Source: Mycolicibacterium cosmeticum (lineage in GTDB: Bacteria > Actinomycetota > Actinomycetes > Mycobacteriales > Mycobacteriaceae). From it: 47,004 nt of DNA. Of this stretch, positions 1 to 9,398 are shown piece by piece. A program made the position numbers and the translations under genes. The notes under the pieces were generated by a model, which was not told where the DNA came from, made no database searches, and was given only the letters and a program-made list of their open reading frames with translations. The DNA lies in contig JACPVS010000018.1 of the NCBI GenBank assembly GCA_016197365.1, forward strand, positions 1 through 47,004, in the 5' to 3' direction. Each line of letters starts with the position of its first letter. The first letter of the stretch is position 1.

Positions 1-3000
1 CCGTCTCCGCGACAAAGTCGACCCCCGGCGTCGCCAAAGACGACAAACCACCCGCCTCAACCTTGTAACTCACGGTAATCGTCTGCGCCGACGGACCCGA
101 CAACTTCACCGTCAACGACGTCGTCGTGATCCCACTATTGCTCTCCGGCACCGAGAACGGCGTACTGCCAAACGACACCGCGACAATGGCTTGGGGGCTT
201 ATGGCGACCGTCACCGGCACCGCTACCGTCCCTCCGTGTCCGTCGGAGACGGTCACGGTGAAGGTGTCAGTTTTGTCGGCGGTGCTGGCGTTGGTGCCGG
301 CGGCGGTGTTCCGCGCCGCGGCTGTCGGGGTGTAGGTGAAGCCGTTGCCTGCGGTCACCTGCACGGTGCCGCCCTTGGCGGACTTCGCCGGTCCGCTATA
401 GATCAGTACGTCGTTGTCACCGTCGGTCGCGGTGATCGTCCCGGTGACCTGTCCGGTGGCGGGATCAGGTTGACTGGCAGTGTAATTGGCGTTGCTCGGT
501 ATCGCGTTCGATGGGGCGATGGCGACGGTGATCGGGACGGTGACCGTTCCGACGCCGTCATTGAGTGTGATGGTGAAACTGTCCGTCTTGATGCCGTTCG
601 AGACGGCGGCGGCGTGCCGTGCAGCTGCGGTGGGGGAGTAGGTGAAGACACCGGTCGATGCGTCGAACGTGAAGGTGTCCGCGCGGCTGGGTGCCTGGGT
701 GATCGTGTAGGTCAATACGTCGCCGTCGGCGTCGGTGGCAGTCAGGTGTCCGGTAACTGTTCCGCCAGTGGCGTCAGGATTGCCGATTGTCAGGCTCGCG
801 ACTGGCAGGTGGTTCGGAGGCGTGGGGGAGACAGCGACTTTCACGCTGACGGTGCCGGTGGCGCCGTGGGCGTCGGTGTAGCTGACGGTGAGGGTGTCGG
901 CTTTGACGGCGGCGCTGGCTCCGGATTTGGCGGCGTTGTCCCGGGCCAGTTGGGTGGGCGCGTAGGTCAGCACATTGCCGGCGACGGTGTAGCTGCCCTT
1001 CGTGGTGGAGCCGTTACTGAACGTGACAGGGTCACCGTCGGCGTCGGTGGCGTTGAGGGTGACGGTGACGGTGCCGGTTTTCCAATCGGGCTGACCAGCA
1101 ACGGCCGTGACGGACGGCTTGGTGTTCGTCGGGCTGATCGCGACGGTGATCGGCACATCGAGGGTTCCGCCGTGCCTGTCGGTGACGGTGACGGTGAAGC
1201 TGTCGGTGGTGGCGCCGCCGGCGGCCGCATCGTGGCGGGCCTGTGCGGTCGGGGTGTAGGTGAGCCCGCCTTTAGCGGTTACGGTGACAGCCCCGTTCAT
1301 CGGCGTGCTGATGGTGTAGATGAGGGTGTCTTTGTCCTTGTCGGTGGCCGTCACGGTGCCGGTGACGACACCGGTGGTCGAATTGGGTTTCCCGACAGTG
1401 TGCTTCTCGGTCGGTTCGACGTTGGCGGGCAGGATGGTGACGGTGATGTCCCGGTAGGTGATGCCGCGCCGGCCGTCGTCGATGGTGACGGTGAATGTAT
1501 CGGTGGTGGCGCCGGTTGCGGCGGCGTTGTGCCGCGCCGCGGCAGTGGGGGTGTAGGTGAAGGTGCCGTCGGTGTTGACCACGACGGTGCCGTTGGCCGG
1601 TGTGGTGGCAGAGAGCGCGACGGTGTCTCCGTCGTCGTCGTGGATGGCGATGCTGCCGGTGACCACCCCGGTACCGGTGGGTGCGTTGACCGTGTCATTG
1701 ATGACGGTGGGGAAGCGGTTGGGTGGGGTCAGTGAGATCAGTTGCACGCCAGCGCTGGTCAGGGTGTAGGCCTGTTGGCCGTCGGGGGAGATGTGCAGTC
1801 CGCCCGGCATTCCGCTTCCGAGGATCAGGCCGGTGTAGGACGTGAGGGTTGTGGCGTCGAGAACGGTCAGTCCTTGTGGACCACTGGCCAGCAGCAGGGA
1901 TCCGTCTTTGTTGAAGGCCAACGCGGACGCGGCCTGGCCGATGCCGGTCGTCTTGACTACCGCGTATTTGCTGGTCTCAACGGTGTAGAGCGTCGAGTTG
2001 CTGCCGGTGACATAGAGCTTGGTGTTGTCGGGACTGACTGTCAGTGCCACGGGATTGTTGCCGACAGTGTTGATCTGCGTTGCCGTCTTAGCACTGGACG
2101 AGAAAACGTAGACAGCGGCGCTGTCGAGTTGGCCGGTGATGGGATTCATCACCTTCGAACTGACGTAGATCTTCTTGCCGTCGGGGCTGATCACGATGGA
2201 TTGCGGGACGGTTCCGATGGCCGGCAGGGTGCCGGTGATCTTGTTGGTGGTGGTGGAGATTTTGGTGATGGTGGCGATGGCCGGGTTGGTGAACGGCGCA
2301 ACGATGGGCTGTCCAGCGGAGTCGAGTTTCGCGGTGCCGACGTAGATGGTCTTGCCATCGGGGCTGAGTGTGAGCGCGGTCGGCGTCAGGTCGCCGAGCC
2401 CAATGGTGTTAACGATGTTGCCAGTGAGAGTGTCGACGGTGACGACGCTGCGGTCGGTGGTGTTGGCGACGAACAACTTGCCGCCGTCGGCGCTGACGGC
2501 GATCCCGGCCGGCTTGGCCCCGACGTCGACGGTGGTCACCAGCACACCGTGAATGGTGTCGATGACGGCGATGGTGCGGTCGCTCCAGTTGGTTACGTAG
2601 GCGCGGGTGTTGGTCACCGCGACGGCGAAGCCGCCGCCGGTTCCGGTGGGCACCAGGCCGGCCGCGGAGACCGTGATTGGGCTGATCGGGATCTTGACGT
2701 GTACTGGCACGGTGGTTTCGCCGTCGGACACGGCGACGTTGAAGACGGCGGCATTGGCTTGCGGATTGAGTCCGGCGACAACGCGCTGGGCAGCGGTGGG
2801 GGTGTAGGTGAACGCGCCGGTGGCCTTATCGAAGCTGAAGGTACCGCCGTCGGGGCCGCTGACCAGGGTGTAGGTGAGCTTCTTGCCGGTGGCGTCGGTG
2901 ACGGTGCCGCTCACCGCGCCAGTGACAGGGTTCGCCGTTCTCAGCACGGGTGCGGGGATGGCGCGGGTGGCGCCTGCGCTACTCAGTGAAATGACCTGCA

Positions 3001-5020
3001 AGCTGCCGTCATCGGCGACGTAGCTGTATTCCTTGCCGTCCGGCGATAGGACAGCGCCGGGGTAGTACCCGTCCGTGTGCACGCCGACGTTGACGACCTT
3101 GATCGCACCGCCGAAGTTCCATGCCGTGAGGTCGAACGCCACTACGGCGTTGATGTTGGTGTAGACAGCCATCAGCACGGATCCGTCGCCGCTGACGGTG
3201 ATTCCGCCCAGCCCGCCACTGAAGTTGGTGAACTCGCCGGCGACGGTATTGGTCGCGGTGTCGAACGCTAGGACCTTGCCGGCGCCGGCGTCGTTGACGT
3301 AGAGCCGCTTGCCATCCGGGCTGAGCGCCGCTTCGATGAAGTAGTCGCCTTGGGTGATCAGGGTGGCGGTCTTGGCGGTGGAGGCGAACGTGTAGAGGGC
3401 GCTGACCGCGGTGGCGCCTTCGTGGGCCGGTTTGAGGTCGGCGATGACGTAAACCTTCTTGCTGTCTGGGCTCACGATGAGGCTGTAGAACGAGGTGACG
3501 TCGTCGTTGTCGTCGAGCACGATGTCGGCCCCGGGCAGCGCGACGGTACCGGTGACTTTGCCGGTGGAGGTGGCGATCTTGGTGACGGTGGCGGTAGGGG
3601 TGCCGGTGGTCTCGTCGTCGGTGAGCGCATACAACGTCTTGCCGTCGGCGCTGACGGTGAGCAGATCGGCGTAGCGGCCTTGCAACTGGACGTAAGAGGT
3701 GATCGCGTTGGTGACGGTGTTGACCACCGTGATTGCGGCCAGATTCGCGGTGGCGACGTAGAGCTTCTTACCGTCGGGAGTGAGCGCGGTCCCGACGGCC
3801 TGGCTGTCCAGGGTGATGGTGCCGATCACGCTGCGTTTTACCGTGTCGATGACGGTGATGGTGTTGTCACCGAAATTACTCACGTAGGCACGGGTATTGG
3901 ACACCACGACTCCGGAGCCGGTGCCGCCGATGGTGATGGCGCCGGCATCGGTGACCGATAACGGCGAGATGGGTACGTCGACGGCTTGGTCGACGGTGTT
4001 CACGCCGTCGGAGACTCGCACGGAGAACGTGGCGGCCTGGGATCCGGTTCCGACTGCGGAGAGGATGCGCTGCACGGCGGTCGGGGTGTAGGTGAACGCC
4101 GCGGTCTTGGTGTCGAACGTTAGTCCAGGTGGCGCAGCACCGACGATCGCATAGGTGAGTTTCTTCTTCTCCGGGTCAATAGCGGTGAGTTTGCCTGTCA
4201 AAACGCCGGTGTCGGGGTTGGGCGTGCCCATCGCGATAGTCACCACCGGCGGGAGATTGGGTGCGGTCGCCGTCGCGGTGGGTAGCGGTTGGGATGTCTG
4301 TATCTGTGCTGCGACCGTCACCGTCGTCTCAGTGTCCGAACCGATCTCGCGCCGAGTGGCGGCCAGCAGCACCCATTCGGCCGGAGACTGCACGGGCACA
4401 TCGGTACCCGGAGCAACCAACGGCGATGTCAGCGTTTCCAGCACAGAAGTGCCTGCCGCATCTGCGCCTGGTGTTGCTTTCACTTCCGGTACGGGAAACG
4501 ATGCGACCGTGTGGGTGGACACCGTGCTCGCTGGAGCGGCGGCCACCGAGGGCGTGGTGTGGCTGACTGGCGGCTTCGGTTCTGATGGTGACGGCGTCTC
4601 GTCGGTGTCCGGCTTCGATGTCGGCGCGGTGGATTCAGCCGGTGCAGCCTTGCCCGCAGACGTAGTCCCTTTACGGATCGGCTTACGCTTCGGCACTCGC
4701 ACGGCGGTCTTCGACGACGCGTCCGGTTGGGGGGCCGCGGCCGTCGGAGTGGACGCACCTGCACCTGCCGGCTCGGCTATGGGTGAGCTGGCAGACGCTG
4801 ACGAGCTGGGATCGTTAGCTGAACCCGATGCCGACGGTGTCCCCGATGCACTTCCGGCCGCCCCAGACGGCGTCGCCCCTCCCGAGCCGGTCGAGGACGA
4901 CGACGAATCGCTCGTCCCACCCTCGGTGTCGGCCCATGCCGGCACCGCCGCAACGGCAGACCCGATTCCCAGGGCAACAGCCAGTGCCCCGACACGCCCA
5001 ACGTACTTGGCTGACACCAT
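1..5020 (-). CDS. Large secreted repeat protein: YVTN beta-propellers, Ig-like/VCBS repeats, Calx-beta start (3' end outside window)
   Basis: At least 1673 residues are visible and the C-terminus lies beyond the left edge. The ATG is preceded by GAGGAG at good spacing. Residues 1-30 form a signal peptide ending AWA|DT, followed by a Ser/Ala/Pro-rich linker to about residue 240. An Ig-like module (FTYTPT near 309) precedes a first YVTN-type propeller (about 350-660, e.g. YVSNFGDNTITVID). A second Ig-like module (FTYTPT near 737) precedes a second propeller (about 790-1070). Five tandem Ig-like/VCBS modules follow, marked by [FL]TY[TSA]P at about 1154, 1253, 1351, 1459 and 1561 (98-108 residues apart). 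The last visible residues (ITVSYKVEAGG, then TPGVDF) look like the start of a Calx-beta domain. A surface or secreted adhesion/matrix-type role is inferred; no catalytic site is seen. Confidence 0.88.
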   Translation of the reverse strand, partial: MVSAKYVGRVGALAVALGIGSAVAAVPAWADTEGGTSDSSSSSTGSGGATPSGAAGSASGTPSASGSANDPSSSASASSPIAEPAGAGASTPTAAAPQPDASSKTAVRVPKRKPIRKGTTSAGKAAPAESTAPTSKPDTDETPSPSEPKPPVSHTTPSVAAAPASTVSTHTVASFPVPEVKATPGADAAGTSVLETLTSPLVAPGTDVPVQSPAEWVLLAATRREIGSDTETTVTVAAQIQTSQPLPTATATAPNLPPVVTIAMGTPNPDTGVLTGKLTAIDPEKKKLTYAIVGAAPPGLTFDTKTAAFTYTPTAVQRILSAVGTGSQAATFSVRVSDGVNTVDQAVDVPISPLSVTDAGAITIGGTGSGVVVSNTRAYVSNFGDNTITVIDTVKRSVIGTITLDSQAVGTALTPDGKKLYVATANLAAITVVNTVTNAITSYVQLQGRYADLLTVSADGKTLYALTDDETTGTPTATVTKIATSTGKVTGTVALPGADIVLDDNDDVTSFYSLIVSPDSKKVYVIADLKPAHEGATAVSALYTFASTAKTATLITQGDYFIEAALSPDGKRLYVNDAGAGKVLAFDTATNTVAGEFTNFSGGLGGITVSGDGSVLMAVYTNINAVVAFDLTAWNFGGAIKVVNVGVHTDGYYPGAVLSPDGKEYSYVADDGSLQVISLSSAGATRAIPAPVLRTANPVTGAVSGTVTDATGKKLTYTLVSGPDGGTFSFDKATGAFTYTPTAAQRVVAGLNPQANAAVFNVAVSDGETTVPVHVKIPISPITVSAAGLVPTGTGGGFAVAVTNTRAYVTNWSDRTIAVIDTIHGVLVTTVDVGAKPAGIAVSADGGKLFVANTTDRSVVTVDTLTGNIVNTIGLGDLTPTALTLSPDGKTIYVGTAKLDSAGQPIVAPFTNPAIATITKISTTTNKITGTLPAIGTVPQSIVISPDGKKIYVSSKVMNPITGQLDSAAVYVFSSSAKTATQINTVGNNPVALTVSPDNTKLYVTGSNSTLYTVETSKYAVVKTTGIGQAASALAFNKDGSLLLASGPQGLTVLDATTLTSYTGLILGSGMPGGLHISPDGQQAYTLTSAGVQLISLTPPNRFPTVINDTVNAPTGTGVVTGSIAIHDDDGDTVALSATTPANGTVVVNTDGTFTYTPTAAARHNAAATGATTDTFTVTIDDGRRGITYRDITVTILPANVEPTEKHTVGKPNSTTGVVTGTVTATDKDKDTLIYTISTPMNGAVTVTAKGGLTYTPTAQARHDAAAGGATTDSFTVTVTDRHGGTLDVPITVAISPTNTKPSVTAVAGQPDWKTGTVTVTLNATDADGDPVTFSNGSTTKGSYTVAGNVLTYAPTQLARDNAAKSGASAAVKADTLTVSYTDAHGATGTVSVKVAVSPTPPNHLPVASLTIGNPDATGGTVTGHLTATDADGDVLTYTITQAPSRADTFTFDASTGVFTYSPTAAARHAAAVSNGIKTDSFTITLNDGVGTVTVPITVAIAPSNAIPSNANYTASQPDPATGQVTGTITATDGDNDVLIYSGPAKSAKGGTVQVTAGNGFTYTPTAAARNTAAGTNASTADKTDTFTVTVSDGHGGTVAVPVTVAISPQAIVAVSFGSTPFSVPESNSGITTTSLTVKLSGPSAQTITVSYKVEAGGLSSLATPGVDFVAET

Positions 5021-5527
5021 TTGCCACTCCTCTGCAGAGCGCAGAGTGGCGCACTTCCCCAGCGGGAATGCACGCGCGCAGCCTAGCGCTCGACCTACAA
5101 GTCAACGTCCACGAGTCAGGCAGCACCGGCTGTGAAGGGCATGAGTATCACCTGGCAACGCGCCGAACAGTAGCAGAGAAAGTACGAACATATTGCCCCA
5201 ACGGGGATGTCAATTTGAATTGCTGGATTCGCACGAGCAGGGGGCAGGCGGCGACGGGGGGCGGGTCTTCGCGGAAGACTCGACCAGCCGCGCGACGGAC
5301 AGTCGGCCGCGCGCTGCACAGAGGCGAGGGCCGCTCGACAGACCGCTGGGGTCGAGGGAGCGCTCGCCCATCCGCTCACAATCAAGCCCGTGAGCAGCTG
5401 ATTATTAACGTTGCCGTGAATATTAGCCGGTTCGCATCTCTCGGCCTCTTGGCCGCTGCTATAACCATCCTCGGCAGCCTTCACGGGTAGCTAACGGAAA
5501 CTTCATATCCAAACTGGGGGTCGCACA
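5021..5527. other. Intergenic region between two divergent secreted-protein genes
   Basis: About 500 bp with no convincing gene; overlapping open frames here lack a start context and recognisable protein. It must hold both divergent promoters. Two short hairpins are visible: CCCC-AAC-GGGG at 5196-5206 and GTCTTC-GCG-GAAGAC at 5265-5279. An AT-richer patch at about 5398-5430 stands out from the GC-rich surroundings and may be promoter DNA for the rightward gene. Nothing matches a riboswitch I recognise. Confidence 0.5.
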
Positions 5528-6661
5528 ATGGCAGGTCAGCACCGTTCCGGTCGACGCGCTCACGGAGCACTTCAGTGCACACGGGGTGCTCACCGCACCA
5601 GCAAGCCGAAGCGGATGGAACCGTACCAATGGCTCGGTGCCGGCGCCATCAGCCTGGGTATAGGTGCGGCATTAGCGGGTGGGGCAGGGGTTGCACACGC
5701 CGATAGCGGATCCGGTACGTCCGAACAGAGCCACGGGCCTTCGGCGGATTCGTCGGCTACTTCATCGGCAGCAAGTTCGTCCTCGGTGGGGACCGCCGCT
5801 GAAGCGACCACGGCGTCGTCGAGACGGGAGTCACCGGCGACGGGCAAGTCATCCAAGAAGCGCTCGGCATCCGCATCCCATTCTCGATCCGCTAACGACA
5901 CCGAACTCCCCGCCGCCGCACAGAAGTCCGACGGACACCAATCCCGCTCAGCCTCGACTCCAGCGGGCTCCGCGACACCCACCAGGACCGGCATCAAATC
6001 CGAATCATCAAGCGCCACACGACCCGACGCCACCTCGGTGAATGATATTGCAAAGCCGGCGGTCGAATCGTCCGCACCGACTCCTCCCTCGGCTGAACCA
6101 GCATCCTCACCAGTACCGGTAACAGCCACGACGCCGGCCTCAGTCCAGGTCCCCGAGGTTACCGCCACTGCTGCCGCGATAGCAGGTACCGGTACACCCA
6201 CCACCTCCGATACCGACGGTGCGAGTGCCCTGTTGGCGGTAGCGTCGCGCCGCGGCCCCGAAAACGCCGGCAGCGCCATCGCATCTGCCGCAACTGGGCA
6301 CAGCACCGGCCAGACCCACACCGCAACTCCCAGCGCCCTGGCTGCAGCATCCTCAGCTACAACAGAACTGCCATCCGCCGCTATCCCGGCAGCGGCTGCG
6401 GCGACGGCAGCAGTCACCACGCCAATTGAGACGTTCGTGTCCGCCGTCAATTTGGCGATTGACGGGTTTGCGAACTCAATCAGGACCACTATCGGCACCG
6501 CATGGTTCCACTACGTCAAACCAGGGATCTTCATAGCGGCGATCTATGTCAAAATTGCGCTCATCTGGATTACCGAAGGCCCCGGTGCAGCCAACGCTGC
6601 TTTCAGCAGCCTGTTCAACTTCAATAGCCTTATCGCCGAATGGGATTCACACTGGGCATAA
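5528..6661 (+). CDS. Secreted Ser/Ala/Pro-rich protein, mycobacterial PYQWLGAGA-type signal
   Basis: 377 residues. A run of five G lies about 8 nt before the ATG. The N-terminus has a long basic n-region, then the mycobacterial-looking stretch EPYQWLGAGAISLGIGAAL and a signal peptide ending around VAHA|D (about residue 59). Residues about 60-300 are low-complexity Ser/Ala/Thr/Pro, as in the linker of the divergent large protein. The last ~75 residues are more ordered and hydrophobic (from TPIETFVSAVNLAIDGFAN to EWDSHWA). Relatives of this layout that I recall usually carry a lipase, propeller or Ig-like domain after the linker; none is present, so this is either a short family member or a truncated one. 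An internal ATG at 5615 would remove the basic n-region and is less likely. Function unknown. Confidence 0.8.
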   Translation: MAGQHRSGRRAHGALQCTRGAHRTSKPKRMEPYQWLGAGAISLGIGAALAGGAGVAHADSGSGTSEQSHGPSADSSATSSAASSSSVGTAAEATTASSRRESPATGKSSKKRSASASHSRSANDTELPAAAQKSDGHQSRSASTPAGSATPTRTGIKSESSSATRPDATSVNDIAKPAVESSAPTPPSAEPASSPVPVTATTPASVQVPEVTATAAAIAGTGTPTTSDTDGASALLAVASRRGPENAGSAIASAATGHSTGQTHTATPSALAAASSATTELPSAAIPAAAAATAAVTTPIETFVSAVNLAIDGFANSIRTTIGTAWFHYVKPGIFIAAIYVKIALIWITEGPGAANAAFSSLFNFNSLIAEWDSHWA

Positions 6662-6800
6662 ACGTTGCGACGAAGCCATCTCGGGCAGAATCCCGAAGTC
6701 AGTGGACGCCGTGTCGCGGATTCCCAAATCGACTCTCTAGGTGCGCAATCCACATACGGCACTGCCCCGGAACGGACAGTCGAAGGGTCTGCCTATACCC

Positions 6801-7640
6801 TCACGGAATCAACCGCCCGCGCCGGGCGCGCGACACCGACTCATGCCTGGTCTTCGTCCCCAGTTTTGCTGCGGCACTGCGCAAGTAACTCTTCACCGTT
6901 TCCGGCTTCAGTGAAAGACGCTGCGCTGCTTGGGCATTGGTGCACCCCAGCGCGACCTGGGTCAGTACATCGATCTCGCGGGCGGTCAAGGGAGCCGCGG
7001 AAGGGGCACCTCCAGACAGCGCTACACCCAACTGGTCGGCCAACACCCGTAGCGGTCCCTGTATCGCGTCGGGCACCGAAGCTGCCAGCCGGCGCAGCTC
7101 GGCATGCACCTCTCGGATCTTCTCCGGGTCGGCCACCCGATCGGTGAACCCGGCCAGGTGCGCCTCACGCAACCGCATCCGGCGGTCCACCTCGTCGCGG
7201 ATCTGTAGCTCGTGAGTGAGCCGGCGCGCCGATCCGACCATCAGGTCGACGGCCCGACCACCGATAGGGGCCGCGGACCGGTAGGCGCCGTACAACATCG
7301 CCCGCGCCGTCCCGTTCACCACGACAGGGACGGCCAGTACCGAGCGGATGCCCTCGTTGAGCACGGGGGCGTCGTAGTCGTGGGTGATGCTGACGTCATG
7401 GCGGTAGTCGGCCACCGCCATCGGCCGCCCGGCCACCATGCTGGCTCCGCCCAGGCCGGACCTGGAGCGCACCACCAGGCCACGCAGACCACCGGTCCGG
7501 GTGCCGACGAACTCGGTGAGCAGGAGCGCCTCGTCGTGCACCTCGCCGCCGAACAACACCGGAACCCCGGCCTCGCCGGCCACCCGTCGCAGTTCAGCGC
7601 GCACCGCGTCGGTATCGCGGGGCCTTAACAGCGATTGCAC
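6801..7640 (-). CDS. GAF-type LuxR-family transcriptional regulator
   Basis: 279 residues. The open frame runs further upstream, but that part lies under the divergent synthetase gene. The GTG at 7640 is chosen because AGAGGGG sits 6 nt before it. Residues about 25-170 resemble a GAF sensor domain (HDYDAPVLNEGIRSVLAVPV followed by a glycine/alanine-rich core). The last ~62 residues are a LuxR helix-turn-helix (LTAREIDVLTQVALG, then NAQAAQRLSLKPETVKSYL). There is no receiver domain, so it probably senses a small ligand. It is divergent from the two acyl-CoA synthetases with a 57-bp gap and is their likely local regulator (inference). Its ribosome binding site lies in a CCCC/GGGG inverted repeat. 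Confidence 0.88.
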   Translation of the reverse strand: MQSLLRPRDTDAVRAELRRVAGEAGVPVLFGGEVHDEALLLTEFVGTRTGGLRGLVVRSRSGLGGASMVAGRPMAVADYRHDVSITHDYDAPVLNEGIRSVLAVPVVVNGTARAMLYGAYRSAAPIGGRAVDLMVGSARRLTHELQIRDEVDRRMRLREAHLAGFTDRVADPEKIREVHAELRRLAASVPDAIQGPLRVLADQLGVALSGGAPSAAPLTAREIDVLTQVALGCTNAQAAQRLSLKPETVKSYLRSAAAKLGTKTRHESVSRARRGRLIP

Positions 7641-7646
7641 AGAATT

Positions 7647-7660
7647 CCCCTCTTTCGGGG
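7647..7660. promoter_or_regulatory. CCCC-N6-GGGG inverted repeat over the luxR ribosome binding site
   Basis: CCCCTCTTTCGGGG lies between the divergent luxR and synthetase starts. On the luxR strand one arm is the Shine-Dalgarno GGGG itself, so a folded leader would hide it. It could equally be a DNA operator for the LuxR protein. The four-base arms are short, so chance is possible. Confidence 0.3.
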
Positions 7661-7697
7661 GTAGCGGACGGTCGAGTGTGACGTAGATCCTATCTGT

Positions 7698-9395
7698 ATG
7701 GCGACCAACACCGACCTGTACCGCGAGGCGCGCGACCACTTGGTCGACGTCATCGGCGACTACTCGTTGGCGGTCGAGACGTTTCGGTGGCCGGCGATCA
7801 CCGGATCGTTCAACTGGGCGACCGACTGGTTCGACGTGATCGCCAGGGGCAACGACCGCACGGCCCTGTGGATCGTCGAGCAGGACGGCAGCGAGCGCAA
7901 GGTCAGCTTCGCGGGGATGTCGGCGGCGTCTGCTCGGGTCGCGACCTGGCTGCGCGGCCTGGGGGTGAGCAAGGGCGACCGGGTCATCCTGATGCTCGGC
8001 AATCAGGTCGAGTTGTGGGAGGCGATGCTCGCGGTCGCCAAGCTCGGCGCGGTCATCATGCCGACCACCGGTGCCCTCGGGCCGGATGACCTCAAGGATC
8101 GGATAGATCGCGGCGGCGCCCGGTTCGTCATCGCCAACGCCGCCGATGCCCCGAAGTTCGACGAGGTGCCCGGCGACTACGTGCGGATCGCGGTCGGTGA
8201 CGTCGAAAATTGGCACCGCTACGAAGACGCTTACCAGGCCACCCCGGAGACGCACGAAACGGTGACCGCCGTCGATGACCCGCTGCTCGTCTATTTCACC
8301 TCCGGCACCACGAGTAAGCCGAAGCTGGTCGAGCACTCCCAGATTTCCTACCCGGTGGGGCACATGTCGACCATGGCGTGGATTGGGGTGCGTCCGGGCG
8401 ATGTGCACCTGGCCATCAGCTCGCCGGGTTGGGCGAAACACGCATGGAGTTGCTTCTTCGCGCCGTGGATCGCCGAGGCGACCATCTTCGTCTACAACTA
8501 CAGCCGGTTCGACGCGGCCGACCTGCTGGCCCAGATGCACCGCGCCGGGGTCAGCACGTTCTGTGCGCCGCCGACGGTGTGGCGGATGCTCATCCAGTCC
8601 GATCTCGGCGCCAAACCCGAAGGGCTGCGCGAGATTCTGGGCGCGGGGGAGCCGCTGAATCCGGAGGTGATCCAGACGGTGGAACGGGCCTGGGGATTGA
8701 CCATCCGGGATGGCTTCGGCCAGACCGAGACCACGCTGCAGGTCGGCAACACGCCCGGCCAGCCCGTCAAGGCCGGTTCGATGGGCCGGCCGATGCCCGG
8801 TGTGCCGGTGGTGCTCATCGACCCGCTCACCGGTGAACTGGCCGACGAGGGCGAGATCTGTTTGGACCTGAGCAGGCAACCGCTGAACCTGATGACCGGT
8901 TATCTCGGTGACCCGCAACGCAATGCGGCGGTGATGCACGGCGGCTACTACCACACCGGTGATGTCGCGGGCCGCGATGCCGACGGGTACATCACTTACA
9001 TCGGCCGTACCGATGACGTCTTCAAATCCAGCGACTACAAGGTGTCACCGTTCGAGTTGGAGAGCGTGCTGATCGAGCATCCCGCGGTGGTCGAGGCGGC
9101 CGTCGTCCCGCAACCACACGAGACGCGGCTCGCGATCCCGAAAGCCTATGTGGCCCTTGCCGACGGATGGACCGCCGACGCCGACACCGCGCGCGCCATC
9201 ATGGAATACGCTCGCGACCATCTTGCGCCGTACCTCAAGGTGCGACGGGTCGAGTTCTTCGAACTGCCCAAGACCATCTCCGGAAAGATCCGGCGCGTGG
9301 AGTTGCGCCGCCGTGAGGAAACGGGGCAACCGATCGAGACCGAATACCGCTACGAGGATCTGGTGCGCCCGGGCGAGCGAAGCGACGGGAAATAA
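7698..9395 (+). CDS. AMP-forming acyl-CoA synthetase (acetyl-/medium-chain type)
   Basis: 565 residues, usual for ANL-superfamily acid-CoA ligases, which activate a carboxylic acid to an acyl-adenylate and then the CoA thioester. Visible motifs: P-loop YFTSGTTSKPK from residue 199, GFGQTET (A5), YHTGD (A7), YIGRTDDVFKSSDYKVSP hinge (A8) and the catalytic lysine in SGKIRR (K530). The overall pattern is closer to acetyl-CoA synthetase/ACSM medium-chain ligases than to FadD long-chain ligases; the substrate cannot be read from sequence. No clear ribosome binding site precedes the ATG, so the mRNA may be leaderless. The C-terminus is encoded partly by a 19-bp dispersed repeat (residues GERSDG). 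The second ligase follows 3 nt after the stop. Confidence 0.9.
   Translation: MATNTDLYREARDHLVDVIGDYSLAVETFRWPAITGSFNWATDWFDVIARGNDRTALWIVEQDGSERKVSFAGMSAASARVATWLRGLGVSKGDRVILMLGNQVELWEAMLAVAKLGAVIMPTTGALGPDDLKDRIDRGGARFVIANAADAPKFDEVPGDYVRIAVGDVENWHRYEDAYQATPETHETVTAVDDPLLVYFTSGTTSKPKLVEHSQISYPVGHMSTMAWIGVRPGDVHLAISSPGWAKHAWSCFFAPWIAEATIFVYNYSRFDAADLLAQMHRAGVSTFCAPPTVWRMLIQSDLGAKPEGLREILGAGEPLNPEVIQTVERAWGLTIRDGFGQTETTLQVGNTPGQPVKAGSMGRPMPGVPVVLIDPLTGELADEGEICLDLSRQPLNLMTGYLGDPQRNAAVMHGGYYHTGDVAGRDADGYITYIGRTDDVFKSSDYKVSPFELESVLIEHPAVVEAAVVPQPHETRLAIPKAYVALADGWTADADTARAIMEYARDHLAPYLKVRRVEFFELPKTISGKIRRVELRRREETGQPIETEYRYEDLVRPGERSDGK
9371..9389 (+). repeat. 19-bp dispersed repeat, copy 1 (in-frame at synthetase C-terminus)
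   Basis: GGGCGAGCGAAGCGACGGG lies inside the 3' end of the acyl-CoA synthetase gene and encodes GERSDG. Its exact reverse complement occurs at 28747-28765, and a variant occurs in accD3 near 25820. Confidence 0.75.
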
Positions 9396-9398
9396 AAC

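Noticed and set aside
300..1600. Evenly spaced GGGTGTAGGTGAA-like repeats suggestive of a CRISPR-like or tandem DNA repeat
   Set aside because: Spacing of about 300 bp follows protein domains, and the repeats encode FTYTPT in Ig-like modules; they are not DNA-level spacers.
191..4091. Long plus-strand open frames rich in Gly/Val/Asp across the left end
   Set aside because: They are codon-aligned antisense images of the minus-strand repeat protein, whose frame shows a signal peptide and clear FTYTP and YVTN repeats with a good ribosome binding site.
5196..5279. Two short hairpins in the 5021-5527 gap as a riboswitch
   Set aside because: Stems of 4-6 bp without a recognisable aptamer; not enough to call.
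4155..5490. Plus-strand open frames overlapping the start of the large secreted protein
   Set aside because: Low-complexity, no recognisable domain, and overlap a better supported minus-strand start.
6681..6696. TCGGG-N6-CCCGA as a terminator after the short secreted protein gene
   Set aside because: Five-base stem without a T tract; too weak.
7641..8954. Upstream extension of the luxR open frame
   Set aside because: It lies antisense to the conserved core of the AMP-forming synthetase; the GTG at 7640 has a proper ribosome binding site.
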